This document shows, one piece after another, positions 10,351 to 22,198 of a DNA stretch of 64,000 nucleotides. This DNA is from Conoideocrella luteorostrata (Eukaryota > Ascomycota > Sordariomycetes > Hypocreales > Clavicipitaceae), in NCBI GenBank assembly GCA_032433595.1, contig JASWJB010000140.1, positions 40,077-104,076 on the forward strand, written 5' to 3'. A program made the translations under genes and the position numbers. The notes under the pieces are model-generated. The model was not told the DNA's origin. It did not search any database and saw only the letters and a program-made list of their open reading frames with translations. Each line of letters begins with the position of its first letter. Within the stretch, counting starts at the first letter, position 1.

Positions 10351-11961
10351 TTATACATCGCTGTTGATCGCACTGAGGATGCGCTCGATCAGCGTTTTAG
10401 TTTGTCGCAGTCGAAACACTCTATGAGACTGTCTGACGAGATGTTGCTGTAACCTGTTGAGCCGCACCCGTGCCTCCTGTGCTCGTTTGCTGCTACTCAC
10501 GTCCATTTGCTCTGCTGAATCAATATTCATCAGAGGACCAATCCACCGAATTGTGGGCGCAAGATCTGCCTCCTGCTTCCAAATTGGAGTACTCGCTTTC
10601 AGCATTCCATCAATTCCTTCATGTATTTTGGTGAAATCCGATCGCCATTGATTTTCTAGCTGGTTAAAATCCTCAACAGAGATATGAGAGATATAACCAG
10701 ATATTTCCAGCTTTTCTTTCCATGACAAAGCAACTATATCACCAGTGTCTTCAGCAGCATCCGTTATTTTTCCCTCACTTTCTGAAAGTGGTTGAAGGAC
10801 GAGTTCGATGGCATCGCGCCATGCGTTTGAGTCTGGCTGGCCGCAAGGGTACGGGATGCCTGCTGCTAAACACCATCCATATATAAAAGTGATGAGTCCA
10901 GAATCATAGATGTTTTTTTGTGACATAGGAGAAGAGTACTGTATGCATTCGTTGCTTAGACCTTCCCCGAAGCATTTCTGATAGATGTTCCGTACTTTTT
11001 TTTCGGCGAGCTTTTTCGTCTCCTCGGTCAATGACGATGAATTCAACAACGTTGCCCATTTACCACCTTGATGAATGACTAGAAGAACCCAATGGCTGGG
11101 TTGAACTTTAAGTGGTTTAACAATGATTGGCGAGTCACACCCCTTTAGACCATATAACTGACGGCTTGATGAGCATAACACTTTGAGATGCACTGGGTTT
11201 GAAGTGGCCTCCAAAATCTGAAATAACTCATCAATCAGCTCATCACTCAACCCATCTTCTATCCCTATTTGGTTTAAGGGATCTTGGTTTGGGGATGCAA
11301 ATGAAGAGGGGCAACCCGTGTCGGGTGTTGGAAGTGGACCCAAGGGTATAATTTCTGTGCACAATGTCGAATCCTCAGGAGTCGATCCCGGCGAACAGGC
11401 GCGCTGTAACGAACTTTCTGAAAAGCTTCCTTGCATTTCAAGTTCCAAAACAGCTTCATCTTCGTGCTGTTTATTAAACGAGCTGCTTTGCTGGTCACTC
11501 GATTTGTAGGGCCTGTTAGGCACCGCAAGCGACACTGACAACGACTCCTCCGGGTTGGTCATATTCCCACTTGGACCTGGTTGTGTTGAAGAGGTTTTAG
11601 TTTTTTTGCCGATAATTGGGTCATCATTCATGGTTCTTCGACGCTTTCCTTTTACTTCGGCGGGAGATAATTCCCTGGCCAGAAGATTATCTTGTCGTAA
11701 CGATGCAGATGGTGAAAACGGACCTGGATTGCATATCCCACTTGTCTTTTCCACAGGTAGTGAAGTTTGTGCATCCATGATGCACATGGCCCCAGTCCCT
11801 ACAGCAGCATAATCTACCTCTTCTGCTTCACGATATGCCTCAGCGTCAAGCTTGCGGAGACATTCATTCACCTGCTGTCCCACCTGCTGTCCCCAGATTG
11901 AGGAGTAGACTGATGGTTGAGTATTCCCTGACGCCGTCGCACTAGAAGTCGTCGGCCACAT
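10351..11961 (-). CDS. Ulp1/C48-like protein with apparently inactive catalytic site
   Basis: This is a 536-aa frame from ATG 11961. Residues 1-250 are low complexity with a basic patch (KGKRRR, about 104-109). Residues ~255-390 resemble the Ulp1 (SUMO protease, clan CE) core: a strand with His (SHWVLLVI, H290), a strand where the catalytic Asp is expected but Asn307 is found (KWATLLNSSS), the oxyanion-hole Gln (Q348), then NIYDSG where active enzymes have DCG, so the nucleophile position is Ser354. The C-terminal ~50 residues form a basic coiled coil. Active family members cleave SUMO; this copy looks like a pseudoenzyme that may still bind a ubiquitin-like partner. The frame is open upstream to about 12069, and a possible small first exon starts at ATG 12138, so the start is uncertain. 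The fold call is by motif reading only. Confidence 0.6.
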   Translation of the reverse strand: MWPTTSSATASGNTQPSVYSSIWGQQVGQQVNECLRKLDAEAYREAEEVDYAAVGTGAMCIMDAQTSLPVEKTSGICNPGPFSPSASLRQDNLLARELSPAEVKGKRRRTMNDDPIIGKKTKTSSTQPGPSGNMTNPEESLSVSLAVPNRPYKSSDQQSSSFNKQHEDEAVLELEMQGSFSESSLQRACSPGSTPEDSTLCTEIIPLGPLPTPDTGCPSSFASPNQDPLNQIGIEDGLSDELIDELFQILEATSNPVHLKVLCSSSRQLYGLKGCDSPIIVKPLKVQPSHWVLLVIHQGGKWATLLNSSSLTEETKKLAEKKVRNIYQKCFGEGLSNECIQYSSPMSQKNIYDSGLITFIYGWCLAAGIPYPCGQPDSNAWRDAIELVLQPLSESEGKITDAAEDTGDIVALSWKEKLEISGYISHISVEDFNQLENQWRSDFTKIHEGIDGMLKASTPIWKQEADLAPTIRWIGPLMNIDSAEQMDVSSSKRAQEARVRLNRLQQHLVRQSHRVFRLRQTKTLIERILSAINSDV

Positions 11962-13170
11962 TGACAGTAGCGAATCGGCTGCGCTAAGTTCATGGGTATC
12001 AGGGTATTCATCAGGCTTTTGCGCTGAATTCCCCGTTTTTTCGTCAGCTACTACACCATCTTTAACCTAAGTTCATAGATACTCACTATTTTGTTCCGCC
12101 GGGATTAAGACATGAGGGAAAGAGCTGGGCGTCTCCATGGCTGTATACCACGACTAGATTCTTGTCAGAAACTCTTGAGCTACAACTAAAGGATGTAGTC
12201 ACTCAAACATTTAGGACTCGAACGCCAGTGATGGTAATATCTAAACCATGGGCTACGACCGACCGGGTTCAGTTACTAGATGTAGAGACAATTCAGCGGA
12301 GTAATGTGACCAAAACCAAACGAGCTAGAACCGTTCTTCTTATAATACCGTACAGTTTCGTTCTTGTGTTCGGTCATCTCCGACGTGACTGATCACGATC
12401 ATCTTCCAGGGATGATCACCAGCGAGACTCCGAACAGCTTGGTAATGTATTACGATCACAAAAGTCAGTCCCGGTAATCAAACGGCTAGGTGAGTCGGGG
12501 ACAAGTCCCGCCGATGTCTACAGTAGCTAAAAGTAGCAAACATTAATGGCATGGTATCCCTGCATTAGTACGGGTCAATATTGTTGTGAGAAAATTGGAC
12601 CAGGTTCAACGTTGACCGGTCCGAGAGGATGAGGCGACACTGCCAATACAATTTTCTCATCTTGCCGCGGCCGGCCGTCTCTCCGCTCGTTCTTGGCTGA
12701 ATATGATTATCCTTGTCATTCCCAAGCCTCATGTCAGCTGGGTCTAATAAAACTCGGTCTAAACGCGTCGAATGTTAGGGATATGTCGCTAGGAGGGGCG
12801 TGCGAAGCGTGTCAAAAAGCGACTTTTTGACACGCTTCGCACGCCCCTCCTAGTGGCTGACCTTTCTATGGCCATGTTTCTCACCAATCCCGTCCAAGGA
12901 TTCTGATCAGCTTGGCCAGGAGGGGGGCGTGCGAAGCGTGTCGAAAAGCAACTTTTCGACACGCTTCGCACGCCCCTCCTGGCGGCCAACCTTTCTGCGG
13001 CCATGTTTCTTACCTAGCCCGTGTGAGTATTTTGATCAGCTTGGCCACTAACCTGATTTGGAATCATATTAGAACAATACGAAGGCCCATATTCCGTGTC
13101 GACAAAAATGTTACGGGAACGTGTTTTTACCATCCGCCTCACTCTTACTATCTCTCATTCAATAGTCAAG
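11962..13170. other. Intergenic, includes palindromic repeat pair
   Basis: Apart from the possible upstream exon of the Ulp1-like gene (12069-12138) and the repeat at 12670-13049, no gene is supported. Confidence 0.4.
12670..13049. repeat. Dispersed palindromic repeat, copies 2 and 3 in tandem
   Basis: Two palindromes at 12789-12853 (arms of 31 bases, 3-base loop) and 12917-12982 (arms of ~33-35 bases with a 2-base length difference) lie in tandem, each followed by the same ~60-base tail (GGC…GACCTTTCT / CCAACCTTTCT…ATGTTTCT…TTTTGATC or ATTCTGATC). The stretch before copy 2 matches 5036-5110. Copy 2 has GTCAAAAAG/CTTTTTGAC where copy 3 has GTCGAAAAG/CTTTTCGAC, so both arms changed together. 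Confidence 0.85.
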
Positions 13171-15352
13171 ATGAATGCGCGTCTGGTCGAGCTTCGCAAT
13201 AAGTACTTGCAGCATAGTTTATTGTGTGATTCGAGTTTTGAGGACTCTATTACGAAAGAGTCGCTCTCCGGCAGCCTATGGACGATTTCCCGATCTTATA
13301 CAGATCGAAATTACGCCAAGGAAGAGCATTTTGACATTGAATTGTTCGATGGCGACAATATTCCACACGTAAGATGCAACCTGAAGCTTGTCGTGCGAAG
13401 CCAGGAAGCTCCTCAGAATGATACGAGAAGAGATATTTTTAAAGCAGGGTCGTGGATTGGCCCCGAAATGTATGTGATGCGTCTGTGACTAAAGATGAAA
13501 GTGGTTGGCTCATGATGACATAGGAAAGTCGAAGTAGTTGACAGGCAGCTCATCTCATCACAAGCTCGGTCAGCTACGACAACGCGCGAGCTTCTTCCAG
13601 AGAAACGCATCTCAACGCCTAAAAGTACAAACGAAGATTTTCCCGCGTCACCTACAGAGTCACAATCCCTTCATCCATCAAACTCCTCGACGACCACACT
13701 ATGTTCGGCCAAAGATGAGGAGCAGGGGAAAGACTACAGCTCTGTGGAATACCGTCTCCTCACTGTGGCGGAAACGTTTAGTAAAGGTTGTCAAATTTTG
13801 GTCAATCAGGAGAGTTTAATCAAAAGGCTGCAGAGTTTTCGGAGATGCTTTGGCATGGCCGCAAGCAACCGCTCCCTCAATCATTTCTGGCAGCAGTTGA
13901 AGGACCAGAAAACACCGATTGACGACGTATACCCTGCAACATACTCCTACCTACGGGATCTACGGACAGATTTGAAAACTATGGCAAATTTATCAAAGTA
14001 TTTGACGGGGTTAAAACAATATCGCATCTTGAACAACGAAGACCGGCCTGCCGCCAGGTTGAATCGATCACTAGACCGTCTTTCACAAGGTCTGGATTGC
14101 GTTGTGAACGTCATTTCACAACTATCCAAATATTATGGGGATGCAGCAATGAGCATATTTACTTTTTTGGAAGGTGAGTTCACCAAAAACTCTTCTATGC
14201 ACACCTTTACTCACCATCCAAGTTGGCCGTTGTGCTTATGCTAGTCTGGGCTCTGTCCGCGTTGAAGACAAGGAATTTTTGCTCAAAGGACTCATCGCCC
14301 TATTCGACTTGACCTTGCGCCGTTCAATTTCAACAGCAGCTTTAGAAAATAGCGAGCGAACTATTCCTGGGCTAAACCCAGTAGCTTTTCTATCGTGGTA
14401 CGAAGAGGAAGAAGAGTGTATCTTTGAAGCCACATGCGCGAAGTTTGATCTATTGGGTTTTAAAACTTCTCCTACAAAGAAATTCTATTTTGAGACGCCT
14501 ATAAGCACAATATTTAGCAACATTCGAGATCACGTAAAGCGCATTGCTGAATCTGGGGCCGAAAACGAAATCAATAACGATATTGACAGAACAGACAGCA
14601 ACCACAAGTTTTTTGATGAATCAAAGAATTTTATCCTTGAGAAGGCCTCGAGGCTTGCTGAATATATTTCTCAAGAAGCCTGGGAAAAACTTGAACGTGC
14701 ATCCAGTGGAAGTATTGACAAGCAAAATGACGAAAGGCTTGCTCTGAGAATTATGAAACATGAAACATCACCCGAGGAGACGGCAGCGGCATCGATGACT
14801 GTTGTCTACATAATAGTCGATGCTCTCCTATTCAATAAGATAGCAAGACCGAAGCCGACATCGCGGAAAGTACAAAAGAGGAAGCTAACAACGGAGACCG
14901 AAACGAATGAGTCCACAAGCCCTGATGATTCGAGCGCTCAGCTTTTTACTGAAGACCTTTCACTGTGGTCTGATCAGCAAGATTATAGCGCAAATCACCA
15001 TGGTTTACCATATTCGTCATCAGGAGAGTGTCAGACGATTTCCAGAGACCATAATCGCACCATAACTGAGACATGTGTTGGCACATTGCAGGGTATGGAC
15101 GCTGGCGCAATATTACCTAGCTTCCCTCATCATGACCTAAATATTGATTCAGGCATGGCGCCAAATCAAATCGACCACAATGTGGAAAAATCGCAGTCTG
15201 ATGGCTTACTATATTTTCCATCAGATCATATGGGTGGACCTGACTTGGGAGGCATGGATGCAAGTGATGGTCTCTTGCAGATTGATCAGCGGCTGTTTCA
15301 TGGCGATGATTTGGTGGAATCGCTAGGTTTCCCGAGTGGTGAATTATTCTAG
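13171..15352 (+). CDS. Three-exon hypothetical protein with acidic C-terminal tail (692 aa)
   Basis: Exons are 13171-13469, 13524-14173 and 14223-15352. Intron 1 (54 nt) has donor GTATGT and acceptor ATAG; intron 2 (49 nt) has GTGAGT and CCAAG; phases 2 and 1 match. ATG 13171 (MNARLVELRN) follows a pyrimidine-rich leader; an in-frame ATG at 13108 is possible. Residues ~200-450 are largely helical with no recognised domain. A basic stretch (RKVQKRKL, about 531-538) could be a nuclear localisation signal. The last ~130 residues are rich in Asp, Gly, Ser and Met, like an activation or protein-binding tail. I found no catalytic motif. It may be a nuclear regulator, but this is only inference from composition. 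A Ser/Thr-rich linker lies near residues 115-170. Confidence 0.7.
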
Positions 15353-15421
15353 GCTAACATTTTAGATATAGAAACCTAATGTACTGGCTTGATTGAAATG
15401 ACTCTTAGTTCAATCTTTACT

Positions 15422-15967
15422 CTAAAAATTTCGTACAGGCCGTACCATTAGGTAATACGGCACCGTGAGACGAAATTTAGTGTCTGGAAGAATAATCACT
15501 TGGTTCTGACTACCAGCGTTAACACAAGAGCTCTTTAAAAAAGGCTCCCCTATTCTTGACGACCAAATCGGAGTTTCATCTTTTGTCATTGGAGTAAGGA
15601 TAACAATAGAACCAGGGCGCGCTTCCTGGTAGTCACTTGCTCCGTCACCAGTGCGAACAATTCTTGGGCCCTTCTCTATTGCACACATCACCAGCCCGTG
15701 TTTTCCAATGCTCTCGTTGATAGCAGAGTCCTTGTGCTGTTTAGCCTAGTAATGTAGATACATTTGAACGGGAAATATGCTTACCATAGTCAAAAGGGCT
15801 TTGGTGTAATCTTTTATCTGCTGTGTATCGTCGTAAATCCATAACTGCCGACGCCGTTCATCCACAGTTTTGGTTGCATGGAGAGTGGCCAGGCTGTCGA
15901 CAACATCGTTTTCGAGACCGTTCGACGTCTCTAGCTTGAGGATCTTGCAGCGGCTTTTATCAGTCAT
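15422..15967 (-). CDS. Small two-exon hypothetical protein (168 aa)
   Basis: Exon 1 is 15785-15967 and exon 2 is 15422-15745, separated by a very short 39-nt intron (GTAAGC…ACTAG) in phase 0; without removal the frame meets a stop. The product starts MTDKSRCKILKLE. A helical first half (residues 1-80) is followed by beta-rich sequence (GSIVILTPMTKDETP, then QVIILPDTKFRLTVPYYL). No family is recognised. It is convergent with the gene ending at 15352, only ~70 bases away, so the two may share a 3' region. Confidence 0.6.
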
Positions 15968-18508
15968 TGTAGTGAGTCGTTGTTGCTGATTCTACAAAAG
16001 CTTGTCGAGCATCCAGCTTCAATGTATATTTAGGATGTAGTCAAGGCTGCCCAAGTGAGGCGATGTTGACGAGTCTCCCTATTCGGAGCTGTACGGAACA
16101 ATTAGAATAATCCGTCCCCATAATTTTATACAGCTACACCCAGCATCCCACACCTCCGCACGTAATTTGTATGCACGGACCTGGCAGCCATGATAGCTGC
16201 GTATTCAGTTCGCGTCTTCTGGTGACATTACGAGGCCTGCCTTCTGCAGCTTCCCCGCACGCCCGCTACAAGTATATCACCTAGCCCGCTAGAATTATAG
16301 CACCTAGCCCGCAGGAGCCATGGCGCCTAGCCCGCTAGAGTTATAGCGCCTAGCCCACTAGAATTATAGTGCTTATAGGTCTCTCGTTAAATAATTCTAA
16401 CGTTAATAAGATTCTCGTTATAACTATTAAGCTGGTCAGGGGACCTGGAATAACTAGCCTGCCCGGTTAATGTGTGCATAATTGAAGAAAACAACAGAAA
16501 TCGCGGTTTTAAGCGAATTAGTCTTGGCCTGGTTATAGAATGTAAAGAATTAAATAAAAGACAGGATTTCTTGTGTGCGAGGAATAGCGCGCCATGACTT
16601 TGTATGAAATTTACGAGTGGGGGTGTGGGAATCAACACCTCTAGCTAATTCGGTCTGTCTCCACTTTCTAGTTGTTCCGTACAGCTCCGAATAAGGAGAC
16701 TCGATGTTGACATCACGGTCACTTCGCGTGACCTAAAAAGTGGATCCTCAACCCAATCAATCATGGGTCTCACACCGAATAATAACAATTCAGAGCGAGG
16801 AGAAGCGTGCATGACAGCAAATTTCAGTGGCTTCATTCTAACCCAATAATTATATCATAGCCAAAACGAGTGATGTTATACCGGTAGTCCTATCAGGCCA
16901 AACTTTGTATGCCTCAAAGTACAGCCTAACCAGCCAAGACATTTACTCTCCCTCAGGCCAATCCGGAAGATGTGCAGCCGCATCCATGCCAGAGTCTTCT
17001 TTATCTACTTCGTCATAGTCCGTCGCGTCCGTTCCGTTGTCACCATCAGGAGAGAGCACCTGTTGCTAGGGCTTCTCGACATTGTAGATGTGCGCTCTTG
17101 GGTATGGCGTAGGTGTTCCGCTTCGGTTCCCACGTCAGTTCCCGCGAATTGAGGAGGGGCTTTTTCTAGTGCTGCTAGTTAGCAATATAATGAAATTACA
17201 CCGAGCGTCGTCGATCGGCATCTAAATCCTGCGATTATGCGTTGCCAGAAGCACTGTCAACTCACGAAGGACACTATGTGACCTGCATTTCAGGAATACT
17301 CTCGAACTTACCTATAGAGGTTACTGGGTCACTTTGGTCTACCAAGTGGTGCGTCATGGAGGGATTACTGTTCTTGTGCGTATCGCCAAGCTCCGTATTG
17401 CCATATGCCGGAGCCGTAACAACGCTACTACTTATCAATGACATATAGTACAATGAAGATCACGTATTATTACCTAGCAGGCGGTGACATAACTTCATCT
17501 GCGTCTTCATGGGGTCCACATCGTCGCCGCGATGAGTCCAAAGTGACACATTGTACTGGTGGTACATAGACGGTGCTTACAGCCGGGCGAGATGTTAGGG
17601 TGATACGTCGCCTAAAGTTGTCAACAAAATCATTTCTTGGTATAATGGAAATAATAATCGGCTCACTCTTCTTCGCCGCTCTTTGACTTCTGCACCTCAT
17701 GCTCAGCCATTATTAGTATAGTCTTAGGAACAATCACAAGGTTAATTGAGCTTGTAAAGTGAGCTTATTTGGAAAAAAGTTCACTGTTTCAACGGAGACC
17801 TTTATATAGTCAATGCTTACAGCTTATTCCTATAAATATTATTTGTAATACAGCCTGATCTGGAAACAGTGCTTAAATTGGCCGATTTCAATAAAGGAGC
17901 ATGCATGCTTGAAGCCTAGCCGATGCAAAACAACAGCTCTTCTGCAAGCCACATCACCAATTGTGATCGACATCTGCGGTCTATTTGTTATTGCCGATGG
18001 AAACTACTGAAGCTGGAGGCTCGAAATGGAACAAGGCTTGCCAAGGTGAATTCAGGGATGTTGACCGATGAAGTAGAAATTGTGTTCCGTATGTTGTTGA
18101 TTGGCTTATTTTTGGTAGTGGTCCACAATTCAATGCCAGTTGAAAAAAGTGAGCCGATATTCCACCCAAAAACCCCCCCTTCTCCACCCCCCAATAGAAA
18201 AAATTTCCCCCTCCCTCCCCATCCTACAGGCGTTGCCATCATAGGCTACCTACCTAGCTCTGCAACTCTGAATGTTGTCACGTGCATAGCAATAGGTCGA
18301 CGAGACTTCAATTCTGTCTCGAAGTTGCTTTTTTGGGCCATGCTTTCCGGACTATGAATCGACTACCTGGAAATGATTATGAATGGGAACGCATATTACG
18401 TGCTGGAAAGCCTAAAAAATAACATGTTAGGCTGTTGATGCCTAATGAGGTAAATCATCTACCAACCCCGCCCTAGGGTGGCCCAGTTACGTCAACATGG
18501 CTCCTGCC
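15968..18508. other. Intergenic with a 23-bp tandem repeat and weak open frames
   Basis: No confident gene. A tandem repeat lies at 16262-16378. A minus-strand frame at 17470-17700 (PIIISIIPRNDFVDNFRRR) could be an exon fragment. A plus-strand 144-codon frame at 17923-18357 runs through a poly-C/poly-A low-complexity tract (about 18173-18230), and I do not trust it. Confidence 0.4.
16262..16378. repeat. 23-bp tandem repeat, about five units
   Basis: Units follow the pattern CCCGCTAGAATTATAGCACCTAG with a few changes between copies; the fifth unit is slightly longer and degenerate. Confidence 0.85.
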
Positions 18509-19577
18509 TCATGAGGCTTTTTTCACCTTTCTCAACCTCTCCAACAGATAAATCACACAAGATGTGTGACGTATCGCCTGCCAAAGCTCGTTCTTACGTT
18601 CTGGACTTGCCTCAATACCGCGATCGATAATGTCACCAAGGACTGAAACAATACCCTCTCTCGAAGCCCCTTGAAGAGTGACTGTCGGCATGGGAAGTAG
18701 CATCCCTCCCCCCATGTTTATTATATATAGCAACCCACTTCTTATTTCTAAGGTAATGCCAAATAATTCCTTCGTGACAACAGCAAGCCTGCTCGGCACA
18801 ATGCCCAGACTCATCAAGCAATGAATTGCTCCGTACTGCCTGTAAGGAAAATGCATCGCCACCGCCGCTTTCGTAGCCACTTCTGTACCAATCATCCTGA
18901 TGGCGCCGCAAAGAAACGGTGGGAAAACAGTCATGACACCTTGAGGCGAAGCGGTTGCGAAACGTTGTCCTTCATCGTCAGAGTTAAGTGTCACTAAAGA
19001 ATCGGCGTTCCCAAGGTCACAACAGATTTCACTTCCGTACGCATTCGTCAAGTTCGTTTGTAGTGTATTATGTGCAGTAGCAATTGGCGTCAGTGTGGGG
19101 CTTGACGTTGCTGCGAGTGCAGGAGAGCGAGGCAATTCTTCGCCGGAATGTTCTAACTCTGACTGATGTTAGTAGCTGAAGTAGAGAGTGCCGGCGAGAC
19201 TTACGGGTCGACATTCTGCAGATCGCCTGGTGAACTGTCGGATGGGCAGCGGTATCCTTGACGATCCTCGCGATCTCTTGAATAGAGCTAGGTGGAAGAT
19301 TATCGAGGGAGCTTTTCAGGGTATCACCGACTTTCTTCCCCTTACGATGGCTGCCTGCCTCGCGGGTTGCAAGAAAGAACGCAAGCCAAGCTTTGAACCC
19401 GGCAATCCGAAAGATTTTTGACGTCGCATCACCATCTGGTATAATAGCCTCTCCCCAGGCTGCTTTCAGGCCATGTGGTGTATTTTGCCGTTTCCATTCA
19501 CTTGTCAGAAACCTTTGCAATCTCGCTACAAATTGAACAGGTGGGTCTGCCTGCGGGGCAGGGATAGGTGTGTCCAT
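18509..19577 (-). CDS. Two-exon hypothetical protein (340 aa)
   Basis: Exon 1 is 19205-19577 and exon 2 is 18509-19158. The 46-nt intron (19159-19204) has donor GTAAGT, branch CTACTAAC and acceptor TCAG in phase 1. The protein starts MDTPIPAPQADPPV. The first third carries Trp/Lys-rich sequence (FLTSEWKRQNTPHGLKAAWG); the rest is hydrophobic but not clearly membrane-spanning (GAIRMIGTEVATKAAVAMHF, LLYIINMGGGMLLPMP). I do not recognise the family. Start and splice phase fit well, the frame is long, and I see no frameshift. Confidence 0.7.
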
Positions 19578-20688
19578 GACGAGGAATTGGAAGGGGGATT
19601 TTTTTCAAGCACATCGTCTAGGACGTCAATGCCGGCGATCTGAGTCAAGTGCTCATGTGACTGCCACTCCATCTAATCTATCCAGTATGGCATCAGCTCA
19701 AGGGCGCTTTCATTCACGAGGGCATCCCGTCAGCGGGAACAATCCCTCCCCTGGCTCACAATTCTGTTGCACAGACAAGTCCACGTAGTCGTACTTGCCC
19801 CAAGATAAGGTCGCCATGTCTTCCAGGATTGCCAGTGGCTGCAATCAAGGCTATGAATCCTTGGGGGAAACCCTCACGGGAGAAACCCCCAAAAAGGCCA
19901 GAACGCTGTTTGTGCAGGAGGCATCTGCCTCGTACACAGCCTCTAGGCAAGCTCTATATCACTTTGACCCAGCGGTTTGAGTCTGTGTCGTCTCGGGCGG
20001 CAAGACAAATTGTTAGGTCTGGTGTTGCTCCGGACAGCAGCAGGGGCTGCAATAAAAGAGAAGTTATTATGCGGTACGCAACAGCATTGATAGGGCGGGC
20101 GCATGTAGCTTCCAGCCACGATTAGGGGTCGGCGTCGACTTCGAATGTCGAGAGCACCGAAGACCTGAAGAGGTCGAGCAGTCGAGGCGGCGGGGTTGTC
20201 TTTGAGAGGCGTCTTTGAGGTATTATAGCCAAGAGAAGGTCGGGGTCACGATACGTGAGTTAATTGTCGAGCAACGCAATGTTGCAGGTGTTGTCTGGGC
20301 AGCTGAAGCTGCAGAAGTCGGTCGGAAGAAAGGTCAGAAGCCCAGGACCTAGGGCCATAATGTTGTTGGCTCGCGAGGCCAGAAAGTCAAGCTTGAAAGA
20401 GCAGGAAGAATCACATTGGGAGTGCCCGAAGGCAATTTCAGGAGCTTGCGAAGCTCGATTTTGGGCTAACACTGTACGATCGCTCCCGGGTATTCTTCAG
20501 TATTCCGCATGTAAAATTACGTAAGGAGTCCATTGGCCTATGGTCCCACAACGACGCGGCCTGTCTTTTGTGGTCCTTTTTCTTCAATCATGCAGTCTCA
20601 AATCACTGGCGACACGTGACATAAAGGCGCGCTGGCCCGTCGTGAGCTTCCCCAAAATCTACATCTCGCCAAGTGAGGCCTCTACCAA
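19578..20688. other. Intergenic, nothing recognised
   Basis: Several overlapping short open frames on both strands (19.57-20.5 kb), none protein-like. No repeat seen. Confidence 0.4.
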
Positions 20689-22120
20689 ATGCCTTTCCGC
20701 AAACCTTTTGTGCATCTACAATATTGGATAATTGCATTGATTTCTCGCTTATGGCGACGCTTACTTCCCCTAACCAACGCGCCTGATGCGGCTCCAGAGC
20801 CCGTCACAACCAGAACCAGTGTCGCGACCCCAAATGACGAATATCTTGCGTTGACCGATGACGAAATAGCGAAGGCTAGTGATGGATTTGTCGAATCGCT
20901 ACTTCCGAGCAAAATCATGGCACTGGCGTCACGCTACAACGGCAATAGATGCTGCCGTATCGCGGGACAAGCCAGAGGTAGCTACAATGCCTGCTTTTTC
21001 GTCAAGTTTGATAACAATGTGGAATGGGTCGTCAGGATTCCTATTGAACCTGCTCTCTATAACACATGGGAAACACTCCTCAGCGAGGTAGCGACTATTA
21101 AGTAAGTTCTCGCGATTTATTAGCAGCTAGCTAGCTGACTTGCCTTGTGGTCTCGTTCGCAACAAAACAAGCATACCAGTAGCCGAGATCCACGCATACG
21201 GAAAGGGGGAAAAGCTAACAGCAAGTCCCACGGCGACGCAAATGTTCATGATCCTTGATTACATCCCAGGGGCGCCTCTCGCGAAAGAAAAGCTTCTATA
21301 TGCCAACAGCATAATCAAGACGAAGTTCTTCCGCCAACTGCTTAACCATTTAGCAGAGCTTTGGTCTCTTGAGCTGCCTGCCATTGGGTCGCCGATGCCA
21401 AGCGACGACGCTTTACAGCCGATAGTTGGCGATCTGCTAAATAAATCTGCAAACGACGCTCGCCGAGATTTATCAAGCTTTACATCCGCCAACGCATTTG
21501 TAGATTCCCAATTCGACCTGATTTCTAGCTACCTGCTCGCACCGCGACATGATCACCTGGAGGACGAGGTTCGATACGATATGTTCTGCATTAATAGCAC
21601 TAAACACTACTTAAGCAGCGTCCTGAATCCCGAATTCGACAATGGCCCGTTTGTTCTTAGCCACGCAGACCTACGACCAAGCAACATTATTGTCAATAAT
21701 GAGATGGAGATTGTCGGCTTCATTGATTGGCAGTTTACAAGCACAGTCCCTCGTCAGCTTTGTACGCCTCCATCATGGATCACCGGCCATACGTGGACTA
21801 AATATGCGAATTTGTTCTACACACAGTTTTCTATCGCCATGGCTTTAGATAAACAACTCCCCCAACAGCTTAAGCGAGAGTGGCGCGATCCTTTGAGTAA
21901 CTCTTTTCATCTCGCTCATATAATTCGTTGCCCTGCCGATCTCAATCATGTTTTTGAGCATTATGTTGCCAAAGGGCAAGACGCTAAAGCGCTCGACGCG
22001 GCCGAAGCCAAGCTCTTCCAGAACCCAGAACTGGCTTCAGAGGCTCAGCTAATAACAGAACGGAATAAGCAGTACACGGATTATCTTAAAAGCCAGGGAA
22101 GATATACGAAAGCGTCTTGA
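20689..22120 (+). CDS. APH/choline-kinase-type phosphotransferase, splice acceptor doubtful
   Basis: The frame begins at ATG 20689 and the second part ends at 22120. The second exon carries the kinase catalytic motif (SHADLRPSNIIVNN, the HxDxxxxN loop) followed by FIDWQF (metal-binding Asp), typical of the fungal aminoglycoside-phosphotransferase-like family that phosphorylates small molecules. The first part supplies the N-lobe (ARGSYNACFFVKF, then WVVRIPIEP with a conserved Arg in place of the usual Lys). A GTAAGT donor follows the conserved ATIK at about 21103, and a branch-like GCTGAC occurs, but no AG lies just before the conserved VRNKTSIP, where the acceptor should be; nearby AGs are out of phase or add a stop. 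A weaker GTAGCG donor at about 21088 with CTAG acceptor would keep the frame but lose conserved residues. The gene may be damaged. Confidence 0.75.
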
Positions 22121-22198
22121 ATGCGGCAGCTGTGAACAATTACATTAACGAGCATGAGCATGTGAACAGTTGCCGACGCAACGTGGTGCAGCTTGCTG

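Noticed and set aside
12789..13202. Frames with repeated ACEACRKATFRHASHAPP-like peptides
   Set aside because: The peptides are translations of the palindrome arms, also seen at 5.2 kb; they follow the repeat, not a gene.
18173..18230. Plus-strand 144-codon frame across a C/A-rich tract
   Set aside because: The proline-rich part is caused by low-complexity DNA and the rest lacks protein-like features.
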